A DNA stretch of 64,000 nt from assembly GCA_964416305.1 (NCBI GenBank), contig CAYQDM010000001.1, forward strand, positions 129,041 through 193,040. The letters run 5' to 3'. This stretch comes from Acidaminobacter sp964416305. GTDB taxonomy: Bacteria; Bacillota; Clostridia; Peptostreptococcales; Acidaminobacteraceae. The notes beneath the pieces are model-generated. The model had not been told where the DNA came from. It searched no databases and worked only from the letters and a program-made list of their open reading frames with translations. Positions 33,758 through 42,355 of this stretch are shown piece by piece (position 1 is the first letter of the stretch; every line of letters begins with the position of its first letter). Position numbers and translations under genes: made by a program.

Positions 33758-35062
33758 ATGACAAAGTACTGGAATGAGCCAAAGGAATGCATGACGAAAG
33801 AGAATAAGGATCAGCTGCAGCTCGAGCGCCTGCAGGAAACACTGTCCCGGGCATACCATAACGTGCCCCATTACCGCCGTTTGTTTCAGAAGCACGGCAT
33901 TGACCCGGAGGATGTGCAAAGCCTGAGTGATCTGGCCAATATGCCGTTTACCTATAAGACCGATCTACGCGACAACTATCCCTATGACATGTTTGCCGTC
34001 AGCCTTTCAGAGGTCGTCCGGATTCACTCCTCCTCCGGCACTACGGGCAAGCCAACTGTCGTAGGCTATACCCGCCGCGACCTGAACACCTGGTCGGAGC
34101 TCATGGCCAGAGCCCTCACCAGCGGCGGCGCCACCAGACACGACGTTATTCAGAATGCCTACGGATATGGACTTTTCACAGGCGGCCTGGGCTTCCATTA
34201 CGGCGGTGAAAAAATTGGAGCGTCCATCATCCCGATCAGCGGCGGCAACACCGATCGCCAGGTCATGATTATGAAAGATTATGGCAGTACCATTTTGGCG
34301 TGTACGCCATCCTATGCGTTATTTCTTGCTGAGACACTTGAAGATCTGGGTATAAAGCCGGAAGAGCTTAAACTTAAGTTCGGCATCTTCGGCGCTGAGC
34401 CATGGTCAGAAAATATGCGGCGCGAGATCGAAACCAGGTTAAAGATCAAAGCTTTGGATATCTATGGACTAAGTGAAATCATTGGACCGGGTGTCGCAGT
34501 GGAATGCCTGGAGCAAAAAGGGCTTCACGTCATGGAGGATCATTTCATTGTAGAAGTTATTGATCCGGCGACCGGCGAAGTACTTCCGGAAGGGGAAAGC
34601 GGCGAGTTGGTCTTCACTTCTCTGACCAAGGAAGCGCTTCCAATCATCCGCTACCGCACCGGTGACATTTCCCGCATTATTCCGGAACCTTGCGCCTGCG
34701 GCAGAACACTTCGAAGAATCGGACGCATCCAGGGCAGAACAGATGACATGCTGATCATTCGCGGTGTCAACGTCTTCCCTTCCCAGATCGAGCACGTCCT
34801 GCTGCAAATGGGAGATGTTCAGCCGCACTACCAGCTGATTGTCGACCGTATAGGTCAACTCGACCAACTCGAGGTTCACGTCGAAGTTTCTGAAACCTTC
34901 CTCTTTGACGAGGTCCGTGCACTGGAAGAAACGGCGAGTCGCATCCGTTCCAGAATTGAGAGCCTGCTGGGCATCTCAGTCAAGGTCAGACTGGTAGAGC
35001 CAAAAACGCTGCCGCGCAGTGAAGGCAAAGCCAAGCGCGTCATTGACAACCGAAAACTTTAA
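33758..35062 (+). CDS. paaK: Phenylacetate-CoA ligase (aryl-CoA ligase)
   Basis: Adenylate-forming enzyme of 434 residues that activates an arylacetate with ATP and CoA, or runs backward to make ATP from an aryl-CoA. The P-loop is HSSSGTTGKPTVVGYTRRD, followed by GIFGAEPWSENMR, DIYGLSEIIGPG and YRTGDISRI, and the C-terminal domain has GRTDDMLIIRGVNVFPSQIE with the catalytic Lys near the end (PRSEGKAKRVIDNR). Clostridial homologues often pair with arylpyruvate:ferredoxin oxidoreductases, none of which is visible here. An ACT protein follows after 23 nt. Control is by the T-box upstream. Confidence 0.9.
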   Translation: MTKYWNEPKECMTKENKDQLQLERLQETLSRAYHNVPHYRRLFQKHGIDPEDVQSLSDLANMPFTYKTDLRDNYPYDMFAVSLSEVVRIHSSSGTTGKPTVVGYTRRDLNTWSELMARALTSGGATRHDVIQNAYGYGLFTGGLGFHYGGEKIGASIIPISGGNTDRQVMIMKDYGSTILACTPSYALFLAETLEDLGIKPEELKLKFGIFGAEPWSENMRREIETRLKIKALDIYGLSEIIGPGVAVECLEQKGLHVMEDHFIVEVIDPATGEVLPEGESGELVFTSLTKEALPIIRYRTGDISRIIPEPCACGRTLRRIGRIQGRTDDMLIIRGVNVFPSQIEHVLLQMGDVQPHYQLIVDRIGQLDQLEVHVEVSETFLFDEVRALEETASRIRSRIESLLGISVKVRLVEPKTLPRSEGKAKRVIDNRKL

Positions 35063-35085
35063 CCAAGACTGAAGGAGGATTTTTC

Positions 35086-35535
35086 ATGCTGATCAAACAA
35101 CTGTCCGTCTTTCTCGATAACTCACCGGGAAGGCTCAACGCCGCCACTAAAGTCCTTTCGGAAGCCGGAATCAACATGCGCGCGCTTACACTTGCGGATA
35201 CTTCTGATTTTGGTGTTCTGCGCATCATAGTCGACAAGCCCGAAGAGGCTATGTCCATCCTCAGAAGCCATAACTTCGCAGCAAAGATGACGGAAGTGCT
35301 CGTCGTCGAAATGGAGGATACACCGGGAGGACTTACAAAAATTCTGGATATCCTGGAGGAAGGCAGCATCAATATTGAGTACATGTATGCCTTTGTGGGC
35401 TCCAAACCGCGCAAAGCTCTGATGATCTTCCGCGTCAATAAACCAGATGTTGCGATCGCGCTTCTGAAATCCAAGGAAGTTCGCTTATTCAGCACAGAAG
35501 AGGACATCGAAGAACTCATCCACGTTTATTGGTAA
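35086..35535 (+). CDS. Tandem ACT-domain protein
   Basis: A 149-residue protein made of two ACT domains: first QLSVFLDNSPGRLNAATKVL to about residue 68, second VEMEDTPGGLTKILDIL to the end. ACT modules bind amino acids. Genes of this type commonly follow paaK in Clostridia, suggesting an amino acid sensor for the ligase, but the ligand is unknown. ATG with AAGGAGG sets the start. It is co-transcribed with paaK and ended by the terminator at 35560-35590. Confidence 0.88.
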   Translation: MLIKQLSVFLDNSPGRLNAATKVLSEAGINMRALTLADTSDFGVLRIIVDKPEEAMSILRSHNFAAKMTEVLVVEMEDTPGGLTKILDILEEGSINIEYMYAFVGSKPRKALMIFRVNKPDVAIALLKSKEVRLFSTEEDIEELIHVYW

Positions 35536-35559
35536 ACACGACTAATTTCGTGTCTGTTC

Positions 35560-35590
35560 AAAAAAACCGCTTGATGTGAGCGGTTTTTTT
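35560..35590 (+). terminator. Terminator of the paaK-ACT operon
   Basis: AAAAAAACCGCT (35560-35571) pairs with AGCGGTTTTTTT (35579-35590). Confidence 0.9.
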
Positions 35591-35805
35591 ATGTCATGAA
35601 AATTATTTATAAAATAATTCAATTATTCGAAAAAATTTTGTTCGTTCGGGTCTTTAAGTTTTTCGGATGAAATGATATTATAAAAAAGGCAGTATAGGTG
35701 TATAGACTTGCATTGTCAACCCACATTATATTTATTTCTCTGATTTCCATAACCCAGTACCCTGTAAATTATAAAACTATAACGTAATAAAAAGGAGAAT
35801 GTTCA

Positions 35806-36303
35806 ATGAACGCCATGCTTAAAAAACTGGTTGATCAAGGCTTCATGAATGAAGCACAAGGCGCCTACCTCGAAGAGGCCATGGCCCGCAAGGAATCCAT
35901 GATCGTTTCAGGCCACAAAGGCTGGGGCATCCTGCCGCTGTTCGCGACTATGAGCGCAGTCGCAAAATCAAGCTTCAGCATCAAGCAAGTCAAAGGCTTT
36001 GAAGATCTCGGCGGCGACACACAGTATTATGTCATTGCCGACCTCAAAGACATTGATTATGGCAAATTGATTTCCGACGCTATGATGATCCCTGACACCG
36101 GCATGATTTGCCTTAAGGATCCGGATCACCCTTACTCCATCATGAAAATTTTCGGCGACGTAAAAAAGGCCGGTATTGATCAAACTAAGGTTTTCCAAGT
36201 TCTCGAGTGTGCAAAGGAAAACGACGTCAAGTTTCTTGCGAAAATCACCCGCATGGGCTGGGATGAAAATGGCAAGTTAGTTAAGGAAGATTTTAAAGGT
36301 TAA
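35806..36303 (+). CDS. Unknown protein resembling a degenerate VirB11/CpaF secretion-ATPase core
   Basis: A 165-residue protein not assigned to a named family. Residues 5-60 (LVDQGFMNEAQGAYLEEAM, then SMIVSGHKGWGILPLFATM) run parallel to the segment before and across the P-loop of VirB11/CpaF ATPases, where one expects ISGGTGSGKTT. Residues about 88-120 (KLISDAMMIPDTGMICLKDP) parallel the LVRDALRMRPDRIIVGEVR block. The phosphate-binding GKT is absent (GHKGWGIL), so ATP binding is unlikely. The gene stands alone, with ATG behind AAAGGAG and its own terminator. The resemblance was judged by eye only. Confidence 0.65.
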   Translation: MNAMLKKLVDQGFMNEAQGAYLEEAMARKESMIVSGHKGWGILPLFATMSAVAKSSFSIKQVKGFEDLGGDTQYYVIADLKDIDYGKLISDAMMIPDTGMICLKDPDHPYSIMKIFGDVKKAGIDQTKVFQVLECAKENDVKFLAKITRMGWDENGKLVKEDFKG

Positions 36304-36321
36304 GACTCTAAAATCGTTAAG

Positions 36322-36368
36322 AAAGTCCAGGTACATGGCATTCGCCGCGTCCCTGGACTTTTGTTTTT
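36322..36368 (+). terminator. Terminator
   Basis: AAAGTCCAGG (36322-36331) pairs with CCTGGACTTT (36352-36361), followed by TGTTTTTAA. Confidence 0.82.
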
Positions 36369-36381
36369 AATAATCAAATGT

Positions 36382-36450
36382 AAACTCGGTGTCTGACACC
36401 GAGTTTACTTCCTTTTCACTTCCTTTTCACTTCCTTTTCACTTCCCTTAC
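36382..36450. repeat. Family B palindrome followed by an 11-bp tandem repeat
   Basis: A perfect 25-bp palindrome (36382-36406; half-arm AAACTCGGTGTC) is followed by four copies of ACTTCCTTTTC (36407-36450, last one diverged), which run into the stop region of the minus-strand dehydrogenase gene. Confidence 0.85.
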
Positions 36451-37421
36451 ACCACATTCACCGGATCCCCCTGAAGAAAACGCTCCAAATTTTCCACGGC
36501 GATCTCCATGAGTCTGGCGCGTGCTTCCCACGGTGCCCAGGCTATGTGAGGGGTGATAAACAGGTTAGGCGCAGTCAGAAGCGGATTATCCGCTTTTGGC
36601 GGCTCGCCGGAAAGGACGTCCACGCCGGCGGCGGCGATTTTTGCGGAGCGGAGACCATCGGCTAAATCCTGCTCATTGACAAGACCCCCGCGGGACATAT
36701 TGAGCAAAATGACGCCATCTTTCATGCGGCTGATGCTTTCAGCGCAGATGAGTCCCTGGGTCTCCGCCGTCTGCGGGCAATGCAGGGTGATGACATCCGA
36801 GGTCCCATAAAGGGTCTCAAGGGAAACAAATTTATAGGGCAATCCCTCTCTCTGCCCTCTTCCCTGTCGGTCCAGAACCTGGACTTCCATTCCAAAGGCA
36901 TGCCCAATCTGAGCTACTCTTGCGCCGATCCTGCCAAAGCCTATAATCCCGAGCTTTTTGCCTGCCAACTCGATCAACGGAAAGTGCCAGAAACAATAAT
37001 CTTTGGAGGCCGCCCATTCCCCACTTCGGACAGCGGCATCATGGGCACCCACGTGATGGCAAATTTCGAGGAGATGCGCAAAGACGATCTGAGCCACAGA
37101 GTCTGTACCGTAGGTTGGGACGTTTGTCACCGGGATGCCTTTGTGCTTCGCTGTCTGCACGTCCACTACATTGTAGCCGGTGGCCAGGACGCCTATATAG
37201 CGGACGTCCGCAGCCTCAGGGGAATTCAAAGTTTCTGCCGACAAAGGCGTTTTATTTGTGATGACTATCTGCGCGCCGCGGATCCTCGGACGGATCTCCT
37301 CGGGTGTGGTCCTGTCGTGGACCGTTACTTTTCCAAGTCTGGCAAAGCCGTCCCAGTTCAGGTCACCGGGGTTTAGTGTGTAGCCGTCAAGGATGACAAT
37401 GTTAAGTGGTTTTTCTGACAT
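36447..37421 (-). CDS. D-2-hydroxyacid dehydrogenase (glycerate/hydroxypyruvate type)
   Basis: NAD(P)-dependent reductase of 324 residues. The N-terminal substrate domain has YIGVLATGYNVVDV, and the Rossmann motif is LGIIGFGRIGARVAQIG (about residues 150-166). Catalytic Arg, Glu and His lie in NMSRGGLVNEQDL, GVDVLSGEPP and ITPHIAWAP. The trailing HIAWAPWEAR is typical of glycerate dehydrogenase-like members, so hydroxypyruvate or glycerate is the best guess. In an amino acid fermenter, 2-oxo acid reduction to D-hydroxy acids is an alternative. Isolated gene, ATG with a purine-rich SD (GAGGTAAAC). Confidence 0.85.
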   Translation of the reverse strand: MSEKPLNIVILDGYTLNPGDLNWDGFARLGKVTVHDRTTPEEIRPRIRGAQIVITNKTPLSAETLNSPEAADVRYIGVLATGYNVVDVQTAKHKGIPVTNVPTYGTDSVAQIVFAHLLEICHHVGAHDAAVRSGEWAASKDYCFWHFPLIELAGKKLGIIGFGRIGARVAQIGHAFGMEVQVLDRQGRGQREGLPYKFVSLETLYGTSDVITLHCPQTAETQGLICAESISRMKDGVILLNMSRGGLVNEQDLADGLRSAKIAAAGVDVLSGEPPKADNPLLTAPNLFITPHIAWAPWEARARLMEIAVENLERFLQGDPVNVV

Positions 37422-37636
37422 AGAGTTTACCTCCTAATGTAATAGCTGTTCGTGTCATGCTGTAAGCCCAGTTTCAATATTCCATAGAGCGAAATTATTC
37501 CCACGGATTTACAGTCATTGCTCTTGACTCTTTTCTAACAAAGTTTAGAATTAAATTATAAGTGTTCAATTTTATTGGAAGTTTAATAGGTGCATAGAAC
37601 CAACCTTGTACAAAAAATTTCAAGGAGGCGCACAGT

Positions 37637-39076
37637 ATGACAGCTTTCCAAAACGTGGCGGAGGTCCAGTCCTTTATTGCCGAGGAGGACATCCGGATCA
37701 TTGACTTCAAGGTCATTGACATGAAAGGCAGATGGCACCATCTCTCCATTCCCTACGAACGCTTTAATGACAGTGTTTTAACCTCAGGCATAGGCTTTGA
37801 TGGGTCCAGTTATGGCTTTCTGACTGTCGAAAAATCCGACATGGTGTTCATTCCCGACCTCAGCACCGGCTTTGTGGATCCATTCGCAGATGAAAAGACA
37901 CTGGTGTTCATTGCGAACATTTACCGCCTGAAAGACGGGGAGCGGATAAGATTTGAAGACGACCCGCGCTTCATGGCTGAGAAGGCCGAAAACTACCTGA
38001 AGGCCCAGGGCATCTGCGACCGCGCGCTCTTTGGTCCGGAGTTCGAGTTCTACGTCTTGAATCACATCTCCTACCGGACGGAGTCCCACCATATGGAGGT
38101 CCGAATCGACTCCGATCAGGCAGACTGGAACACCGGCAACACAAAATATCACAATCTCGGTGCCAAGGTACCGCCTCACGGCGGGTACCACGTGGATTTA
38201 CCCATGGATTCCAGCTACAACTTCCGCAGCAACACGGTGAGACTGCTGGAAGACCACGGTGTCCCCGTAAAGTACCATCACTCTGAGAACGGCGGACCGG
38301 GTCAGGTTGAAATTGAAGTGGAATTCGCGACACTAAAGGAAATGGCCGACCGAACCATGAAACTCAAATATATCCTTAAAAATAACGCCCACCTTTTTGG
38401 CTTAACGACCACCTTTATGCCTAAGCCCTTCTGGAACGAGGCCGGCAGCGGCATGCACATCCACATGCACTTTTTTGATGGCGACAAACCGCTCTTTTTC
38501 GACCCGAACGGTTATAGTCAGCTAAGCAAAACGGCCCTTTACGCCATAGGCGGAATCCTGAAGCACGCCGCGGCACTGATGCCATTCACCAATCCAAGCA
38601 CCAACTCCTACAAGCGGCTTGTGCCTGGCTATGAGGCGCCTGTGAGCATTTGCTACGGTACCGCGAACCGCAGTGCCGTCATCCGGATCCCGGGGTATGC
38701 TACCGAACCACATACCAAACGCTTCGAGCTGCGCTCACCGGATGCCACATCCAATCCTTATCTGGCATTTACGGCCATGCTCATGGCAGCCATTGATGGC
38801 ATTGAGAACAAGATCGATCCGGTATCAGAGGGTTATGGACCATTTGATGTCAACCTGTACAAACTGCCAGAAGCTGAGCGAGGCAAAGTCAAAGGGCTTC
38901 CGGCTAATTTGATTGAGGCCTGCCAGGCTCTTGAAGCAGACAAAGCCTTTTTGCTCAGGGGCGGCGTCTTTTCTGAGATCATGATTAAGAACCAAATTGA
39001 GCGGCTCACGAAAGAGCATTATCAGATCAGTGCCCTGCCGCATCCTGAGGAATTCAGATTGTATTATGAGTTGTAA
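37637..39076 (+). CDS. glnA: Glutamine synthetase, type I
   Basis: Makes glutamine from glutamate and ammonia with ATP. The 479-residue chain has GIGFDGSSYGF near the N-terminus, the metal site FGPEFEFYVL, HSENGGPGQVEIEVEFATL, the ATP-site block FWNEAGSGMHIHMHFFD, NPSTNSYKRLVPGYEAP and RIPGYATEPHTKRFELRSPD. Near the position of the adenylylation Tyr the sequence reads VNLYKLPEAE. A Tyr is present, but the surrounding consensus differs from the enteric NLYDLPPEE, so regulation by adenylylation is not implied. ATG with AAGGAGG sets the start. Monocistronic, with a terminator at 39106. Confidence 0.93.
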   Translation: MTAFQNVAEVQSFIAEEDIRIIDFKVIDMKGRWHHLSIPYERFNDSVLTSGIGFDGSSYGFLTVEKSDMVFIPDLSTGFVDPFADEKTLVFIANIYRLKDGERIRFEDDPRFMAEKAENYLKAQGICDRALFGPEFEFYVLNHISYRTESHHMEVRIDSDQADWNTGNTKYHNLGAKVPPHGGYHVDLPMDSSYNFRSNTVRLLEDHGVPVKYHHSENGGPGQVEIEVEFATLKEMADRTMKLKYILKNNAHLFGLTTTFMPKPFWNEAGSGMHIHMHFFDGDKPLFFDPNGYSQLSKTALYAIGGILKHAAALMPFTNPSTNSYKRLVPGYEAPVSICYGTANRSAVIRIPGYATEPHTKRFELRSPDATSNPYLAFTAMLMAAIDGIENKIDPVSEGYGPFDVNLYKLPEAERGKVKGLPANLIEACQALEADKAFLLRGGVFSEIMIKNQIERLTKEHYQISALPHPEEFRLYYEL

Positions 39077-39105
39077 TTGAAATTCGCTTGAGCGTGTAGG
39101 CAAGG

Positions 39106-39156
39106 AAGACCTCGCGTCTGTTGTAACTCAGCAGACGCAAGGTCTTTTGCTTGTTC
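39106..39156 (+). terminator. Terminator of glnA, followed by a TGCCGATGGTC-family motif
   Basis: AAGACCTCGCGTCTG (39106-39120) pairs with CAGACGCAAGGTCTT (39132-39146), with TTGCTTGTT following. Just beyond lies TGACCATCGGCAAAAA (39174-39189), which abuts the stop codon of the minus-strand aldehyde oxidoreductase. Confidence 0.75.
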
Positions 39157-39189
39157 TTGGGATGGAGTTGCTTTGACCATCGGCAAAAA

Positions 39190-40938
39190 TCACTCTGCTT
39201 TTGTAAAGAGGGCCTGACATTTTTGGTCGTAGTCTCGGATGAGACGATTCAGGACGTCTGAGTCGAGTTTGGTGCCTCCGCCAGGGGTCTCGAAAAATCG
39301 TTTTGGAAGTTTCATGGCAGTCTGATCAAAGCCCATGCGTTTTTTGAGTCTCAGTTTATTTTTGTAGATTTCTGCGGCTGCCTGTTTCAAGGATGCCTCT
39401 GTGTGGGTTTCACCTAAGGACGCCAAGGCGGTGACGATCGTACCGCGGTCGTACAGCCGGCGTCCAAAAAGGCACGCGATCAGGGAATTGAGGAGGCAGC
39501 GGTGGAGCTCTTCGTCAAAGACGCGATCTACAAGGGTTTCCATACTGAAATCGTCTGCCTGGTCGAAGCCGTAACCGCCATTGCACAGGTGGGAGTGGCG
39601 CGCGCCAACCGCTGCGCCCAGCACAGAGCCATAGCCGGTGTGGTAGCCGGCCATCTCATTGCCCGCCAGCTGCATGGCGAAGTCCTCGCCGCCGTAAAGT
39701 TTGGCGGCTGCGGCGCTGCCGTCGCCAAGGGTTTTATAGAAATCGTTCGTGCGGTCAGAAATGTGCTTCAAGGCTTTCAGGTAATTTTTCTGGTCTCCAA
39801 AAGCAAGCGGCACAAGGGTTTGGACTTCTGTGATCAATCCCTTTTGGAAGGCTTCCGTAGCCCAGCCCAGAACGACGCCCGCGGAGATGGCATCAAGGCC
39901 GTAGGCTTCAACGGCTTCGATCATTTCGAGGACTTCGTCGCTGGTCTTCAGGCCCAGGAAGGTACCCAGGCTAAAGATCAGCTCGTAGTCGTAACTGACA
40001 CTGATGGCTTCGTACTCATACCCCGGTCCAAACTCGCGGCGAAACTGGCCAATGTGGATGCAGCCAACCGGGCAGCCGGCGCAGGCGGTTTTTCTTATGA
40101 GATTGCGCTGGGCAAAGGCCTCCCCGGTGAGGGCACTGATGTCTTCATAAAAGGTGGTCTGAAGATTCAGGGTTGGGATGCTCTTGTTGGCGTTCATGCC
40201 GGAGACACCAATTGGTGTGCCCAGATCATGATACTTTTTCATAAGGTCGGTGGTCAGCGCCTTTTGGTGAATGTCGCTGAAAGCCTTAAAATAGGCTTTG
40301 CGGTCTTTGATTTCATGACTGCCCTTGCCATAGATGCAGATGGCTTTCAGGTGTTTGCTTCCCATGACGGCACCTAGCCCCAGGCGTCCGAAGTGGCGGT
40401 AGGTATCCACGCAGACGCTGGCGTAGCGGACGAGGTTTTCGCCGGCCGGTCCAATTCTGAGGATGCTGCGCTTGCCCGCTCCCGGCTCCCGTTCCCGGAT
40501 GATCCGGCCAACTTCGTCCGACTCAAGCCCCCACATGGCTGCAGCGTCCTTGAATTCGACACTGTGTCCGCTGATGGAGAGGTAAATTGGTTTTTGGGCG
40601 CGGCCTTTTATGACAATAGCATCATAGCGGGCCATGAACATGGTCAGGGCCATGCGGCCGCCCGCATAGCTTTCTCCGAGTTCACCTGTAAGCGGCGACC
40701 AGAACATGGCCACCGTCTTGGTAACTATGGGGAAGATGGTGGAAAGGGCGCCTATGGCGAACACGATGCACTGCTCAGGATCCAGCACCGGTTTGTCTTC
40801 TTTTAGATGTTCTTCCAGAAGCTTTGAGGCAATGCCCACGCCGCCAAGGAAGGCTTTCAGGTCCTTGCGCTGGCTGATAATATAGGTTTCCTGTGAGAGG
40901 TCTATGGTCAGTACTCTTATGTAATCCTGATAGATCAT
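39190..40938 (-). CDS. aor: Aldehyde:ferredoxin oxidoreductase (tungsten bis-pterin enzyme)
   Basis: Oxidises aldehydes to acids, or reduces acids, with ferredoxin; such aldehydes arise from 2-oxo acid decarboxylation in amino acid fermentation. The 582 residues have the N-terminal pterin-binding domain (FLGGVGIASKLL, FWSPLTGELGESYAGGRM) and [4Fe-4S] ligands in TACAGCPVGCIHIGQF, with a further Cys in NSLIACLFGRR. Other conserved blocks are GPAGENLVRYA and GRLGLGAVMGSKHLKAI. It overlaps the upstream FeS-protein gene by 4 nt. Metal supply may come from the ModABC-type transporter at 1-1618 (inference). Confidence 0.92.
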   Translation of the reverse strand: MIYQDYIRVLTIDLSQETYIISQRKDLKAFLGGVGIASKLLEEHLKEDKPVLDPEQCIVFAIGALSTIFPIVTKTVAMFWSPLTGELGESYAGGRMALTMFMARYDAIVIKGRAQKPIYLSISGHSVEFKDAAAMWGLESDEVGRIIREREPGAGKRSILRIGPAGENLVRYASVCVDTYRHFGRLGLGAVMGSKHLKAICIYGKGSHEIKDRKAYFKAFSDIHQKALTTDLMKKYHDLGTPIGVSGMNANKSIPTLNLQTTFYEDISALTGEAFAQRNLIRKTACAGCPVGCIHIGQFRREFGPGYEYEAISVSYDYELIFSLGTFLGLKTSDEVLEMIEAVEAYGLDAISAGVVLGWATEAFQKGLITEVQTLVPLAFGDQKNYLKALKHISDRTNDFYKTLGDGSAAAAKLYGGEDFAMQLAGNEMAGYHTGYGSVLGAAVGARHSHLCNGGYGFDQADDFSMETLVDRVFDEELHRCLLNSLIACLFGRRLYDRGTIVTALASLGETHTEASLKQAAAEIYKNKLRLKKRMGFDQTAMKLPKRFFETPGGGTKLDSDVLNRLIRDYDQKCQALFTKAE

Positions 40939-41429
40939 GACTTTGCCTCCCCTTCTTCCGGCTGCGTTGTCTCAGGGTTTGGCAGAGATATTTTTGACAA
41001 TTCCAGCGCTTCAGTCCCTTCAGCCTCTTCAACCTCTTCCATCCAGAGACACTGATGAGGACAGAATCTGGTACAGGTGCCGCAGTGCCTGCAAATGACC
41101 GGTTGATCCAGCTTTTCGCTGTACTGGACCGCACCTATGGCACAAGCCTTGACGCAGCGTCTGCAGCTGATGCATTTGCTCTTGTCAAAGAGGACCCCGC
41201 CTCCGGGTCTTGCTCTCAGGGCGCCGGTTCTGCAAGCCTCCAGACAGGCTATATTTTCTTTGCATGCGACGCAAACCACGCAGACATAAGGGCTCTGAAG
41301 GCCCCCTTTGGTTTTTATGTAGATTGCACTTTCACTCAGTGAATGCTGTCCCAGCAGTGTTGAACACACCAGTGAACAGGTCTGGCAGCCAATGCAGGCA
41401 TTCATATTATAGCGCAGACGTTTTGCCAC
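40935..41429 (-). CDS. Polyferredoxin-type electron-transfer subunit of the aldehyde oxidoreductase
   Basis: FeS protein of 164 residues with four cysteine clusters: CIGCQTCSLVC, CVVCVACKENIAC plus a later Cys, CISCRRCVKAC and CRHCGTCTRFC. This suits up to four [4Fe-4S] centres. The C-terminal tail is acidic and Glu/Pro-rich. It overlaps the oxidoreductase gene by ATGA and so is probably its electron partner, like the small subunit of bacterial Aor complexes. The GTG at 41429 (VAKRLRYNMNACIG), with GAGG about 11 nt upstream, is preferred to the 34-codon extension. Confidence 0.87.
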   Translation of the reverse strand: MAKRLRYNMNACIGCQTCSLVCSTLLGQHSLSESAIYIKTKGGLQSPYVCVVCVACKENIACLEACRTGALRARPGGGVLFDKSKCISCRRCVKACAIGAVQYSEKLDQPVICRHCGTCTRFCPHQCLWMEEVEEAEGTEALELSKISLPNPETTQPEEGEAKS

Positions 41430-41516
41430 AGTGGATCCCGCCTCTCGTTTTTTGTTCTGTGTAGTTTCTACCCTGTCGAAGGTGAAGAACTTCAAAAAGT
41501 TTTTAATGCAGGTGAG

Positions 41517-41654
41517 GTGAGTGTCTGGCACTCATTCAGAATTGGTGTCAGACACTCACTCAAGTTTGGTGTCAGACACTCACTCAAGTTTGGTGTCAGA
41601 CACTCACTCAAGTTTGGTGTCAGACACTCACTCAAATCCCGTCCGCGTCACCAG
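41517..41654. repeat. 24-bp tandem array of family B sequence
   Basis: One diverged unit (41517-41540) and four near-identical units at 41541-41563, 41564-41587, 41588-41611 and 41612-41635, each TTGGTGTCAGACACTCACTC plus AA and a linker. The array is followed by GTCCGCGTCACC (41641-41652), the unit of the array at 48401-48470. It fills the divergent gap between the FeS protein and the flavin reductase gene. No promoter was seen within it. Confidence 0.88.
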
Positions 41655-41771
41655 CCCCTAAACTTGTCTAAACCCATTGCAAATGTTACACTTTGCATAG
41701 ACACAGCAGCGCTGTGCTGACTTAAAGCATTTCAACCTTCATAAGATCCATTACTAAAGGAGTGTCAACCC

Positions 41772-42281
41772 ATGACTTCATTTAAATCGATTGCACCGGA
41801 AACCCTTCAGAAAAACGCTTTTGAAATGATCGGGAAAGACTGGATGCTGGTCACCGCAGAGGCGGACGGCAAGGCCAACACCATGACAGCCAGTTGGGGC
41901 GGTCTTGGTGTCTTGTGGAACAAAAACGTCGCCTACGTGTTCATCCGACCTCAGCGTCACACCAAATTCTTTGTCGATCAGGCGGATACCTTCACGCTGA
42001 CCTTTTTCGGGGAAGAGCACCGCAAAACCCTCAGTTACCTGGGCAGTGTTTCCGGTAAAGACGAGGACAAAATTGCAAAGTCCGGACTCACCGTCAAACA
42101 TTTGGACGGTACGCCCTACTTTGAGGAGGCCAACCTTGTGGTCCGCTGCAAAAAATTATTTGCCCAGCCATTGGCGCCGGAGAGTTTTATTGAGACAGAG
42201 CTGATCGACAAGATTTATCCGACCCGCGACTTCCATACGATGTATGTCGCCGAAATAATGGAGGTCTTCATTAAAGAATAA
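41772..42281 (+). CDS. Flavin reductase-domain protein
   Basis: FMN-binding split-barrel protein of 169 residues. The N-terminal DWMLVTAEADGKANTMTASW segment carries the family's TMTASWG flavin-contact motif. Further on are YVFIRPQRHTKFFVDQADTF and SFIETELIDKIYP. Relatives reduce flavins or act as small FMN enzymes in Clostridia; no partner oxygenase or oxidoreductase is adjacent. ATG with AAGGAGTG upstream sets the start. Its transcript ends at the hairpin 42301-42348. Confidence 0.85.
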   Translation: MTSFKSIAPETLQKNAFEMIGKDWMLVTAEADGKANTMTASWGGLGVLWNKNVAYVFIRPQRHTKFFVDQADTFTLTFFGEEHRKTLSYLGSVSGKDEDKIAKSGLTVKHLDGTPYFEEANLVVRCKKLFAQPLAPESFIETELIDKIYPTRDFHTMYVAEIMEVFIKE

Positions 42282-42300
42282 TGAGGATCGCTTTCAAGAA

Positions 42301-42348
42301 AAGAAGGTGCAGTGAAAGCCGGGGGACCGGGTTTCGCTGCACCTTCTT
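42301..42348. terminator. Terminator between convergent genes
   Basis: AAGAAGGTGCAGTGAAA (42301-42317) pairs with TTTCGCTGCACCTTCTT (42332-42348). The better U-tract (TTTTCTTG) is on the minus strand. Confidence 0.75.
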
Positions 42349-42355
42349 ACCATTT

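Noticed and set aside
41517..41635. Regularly repeated 24-bp units could be taken for a CRISPR array
   Set aside because: The units are directly abutting with no unique spacers, and no cas genes are in the window.
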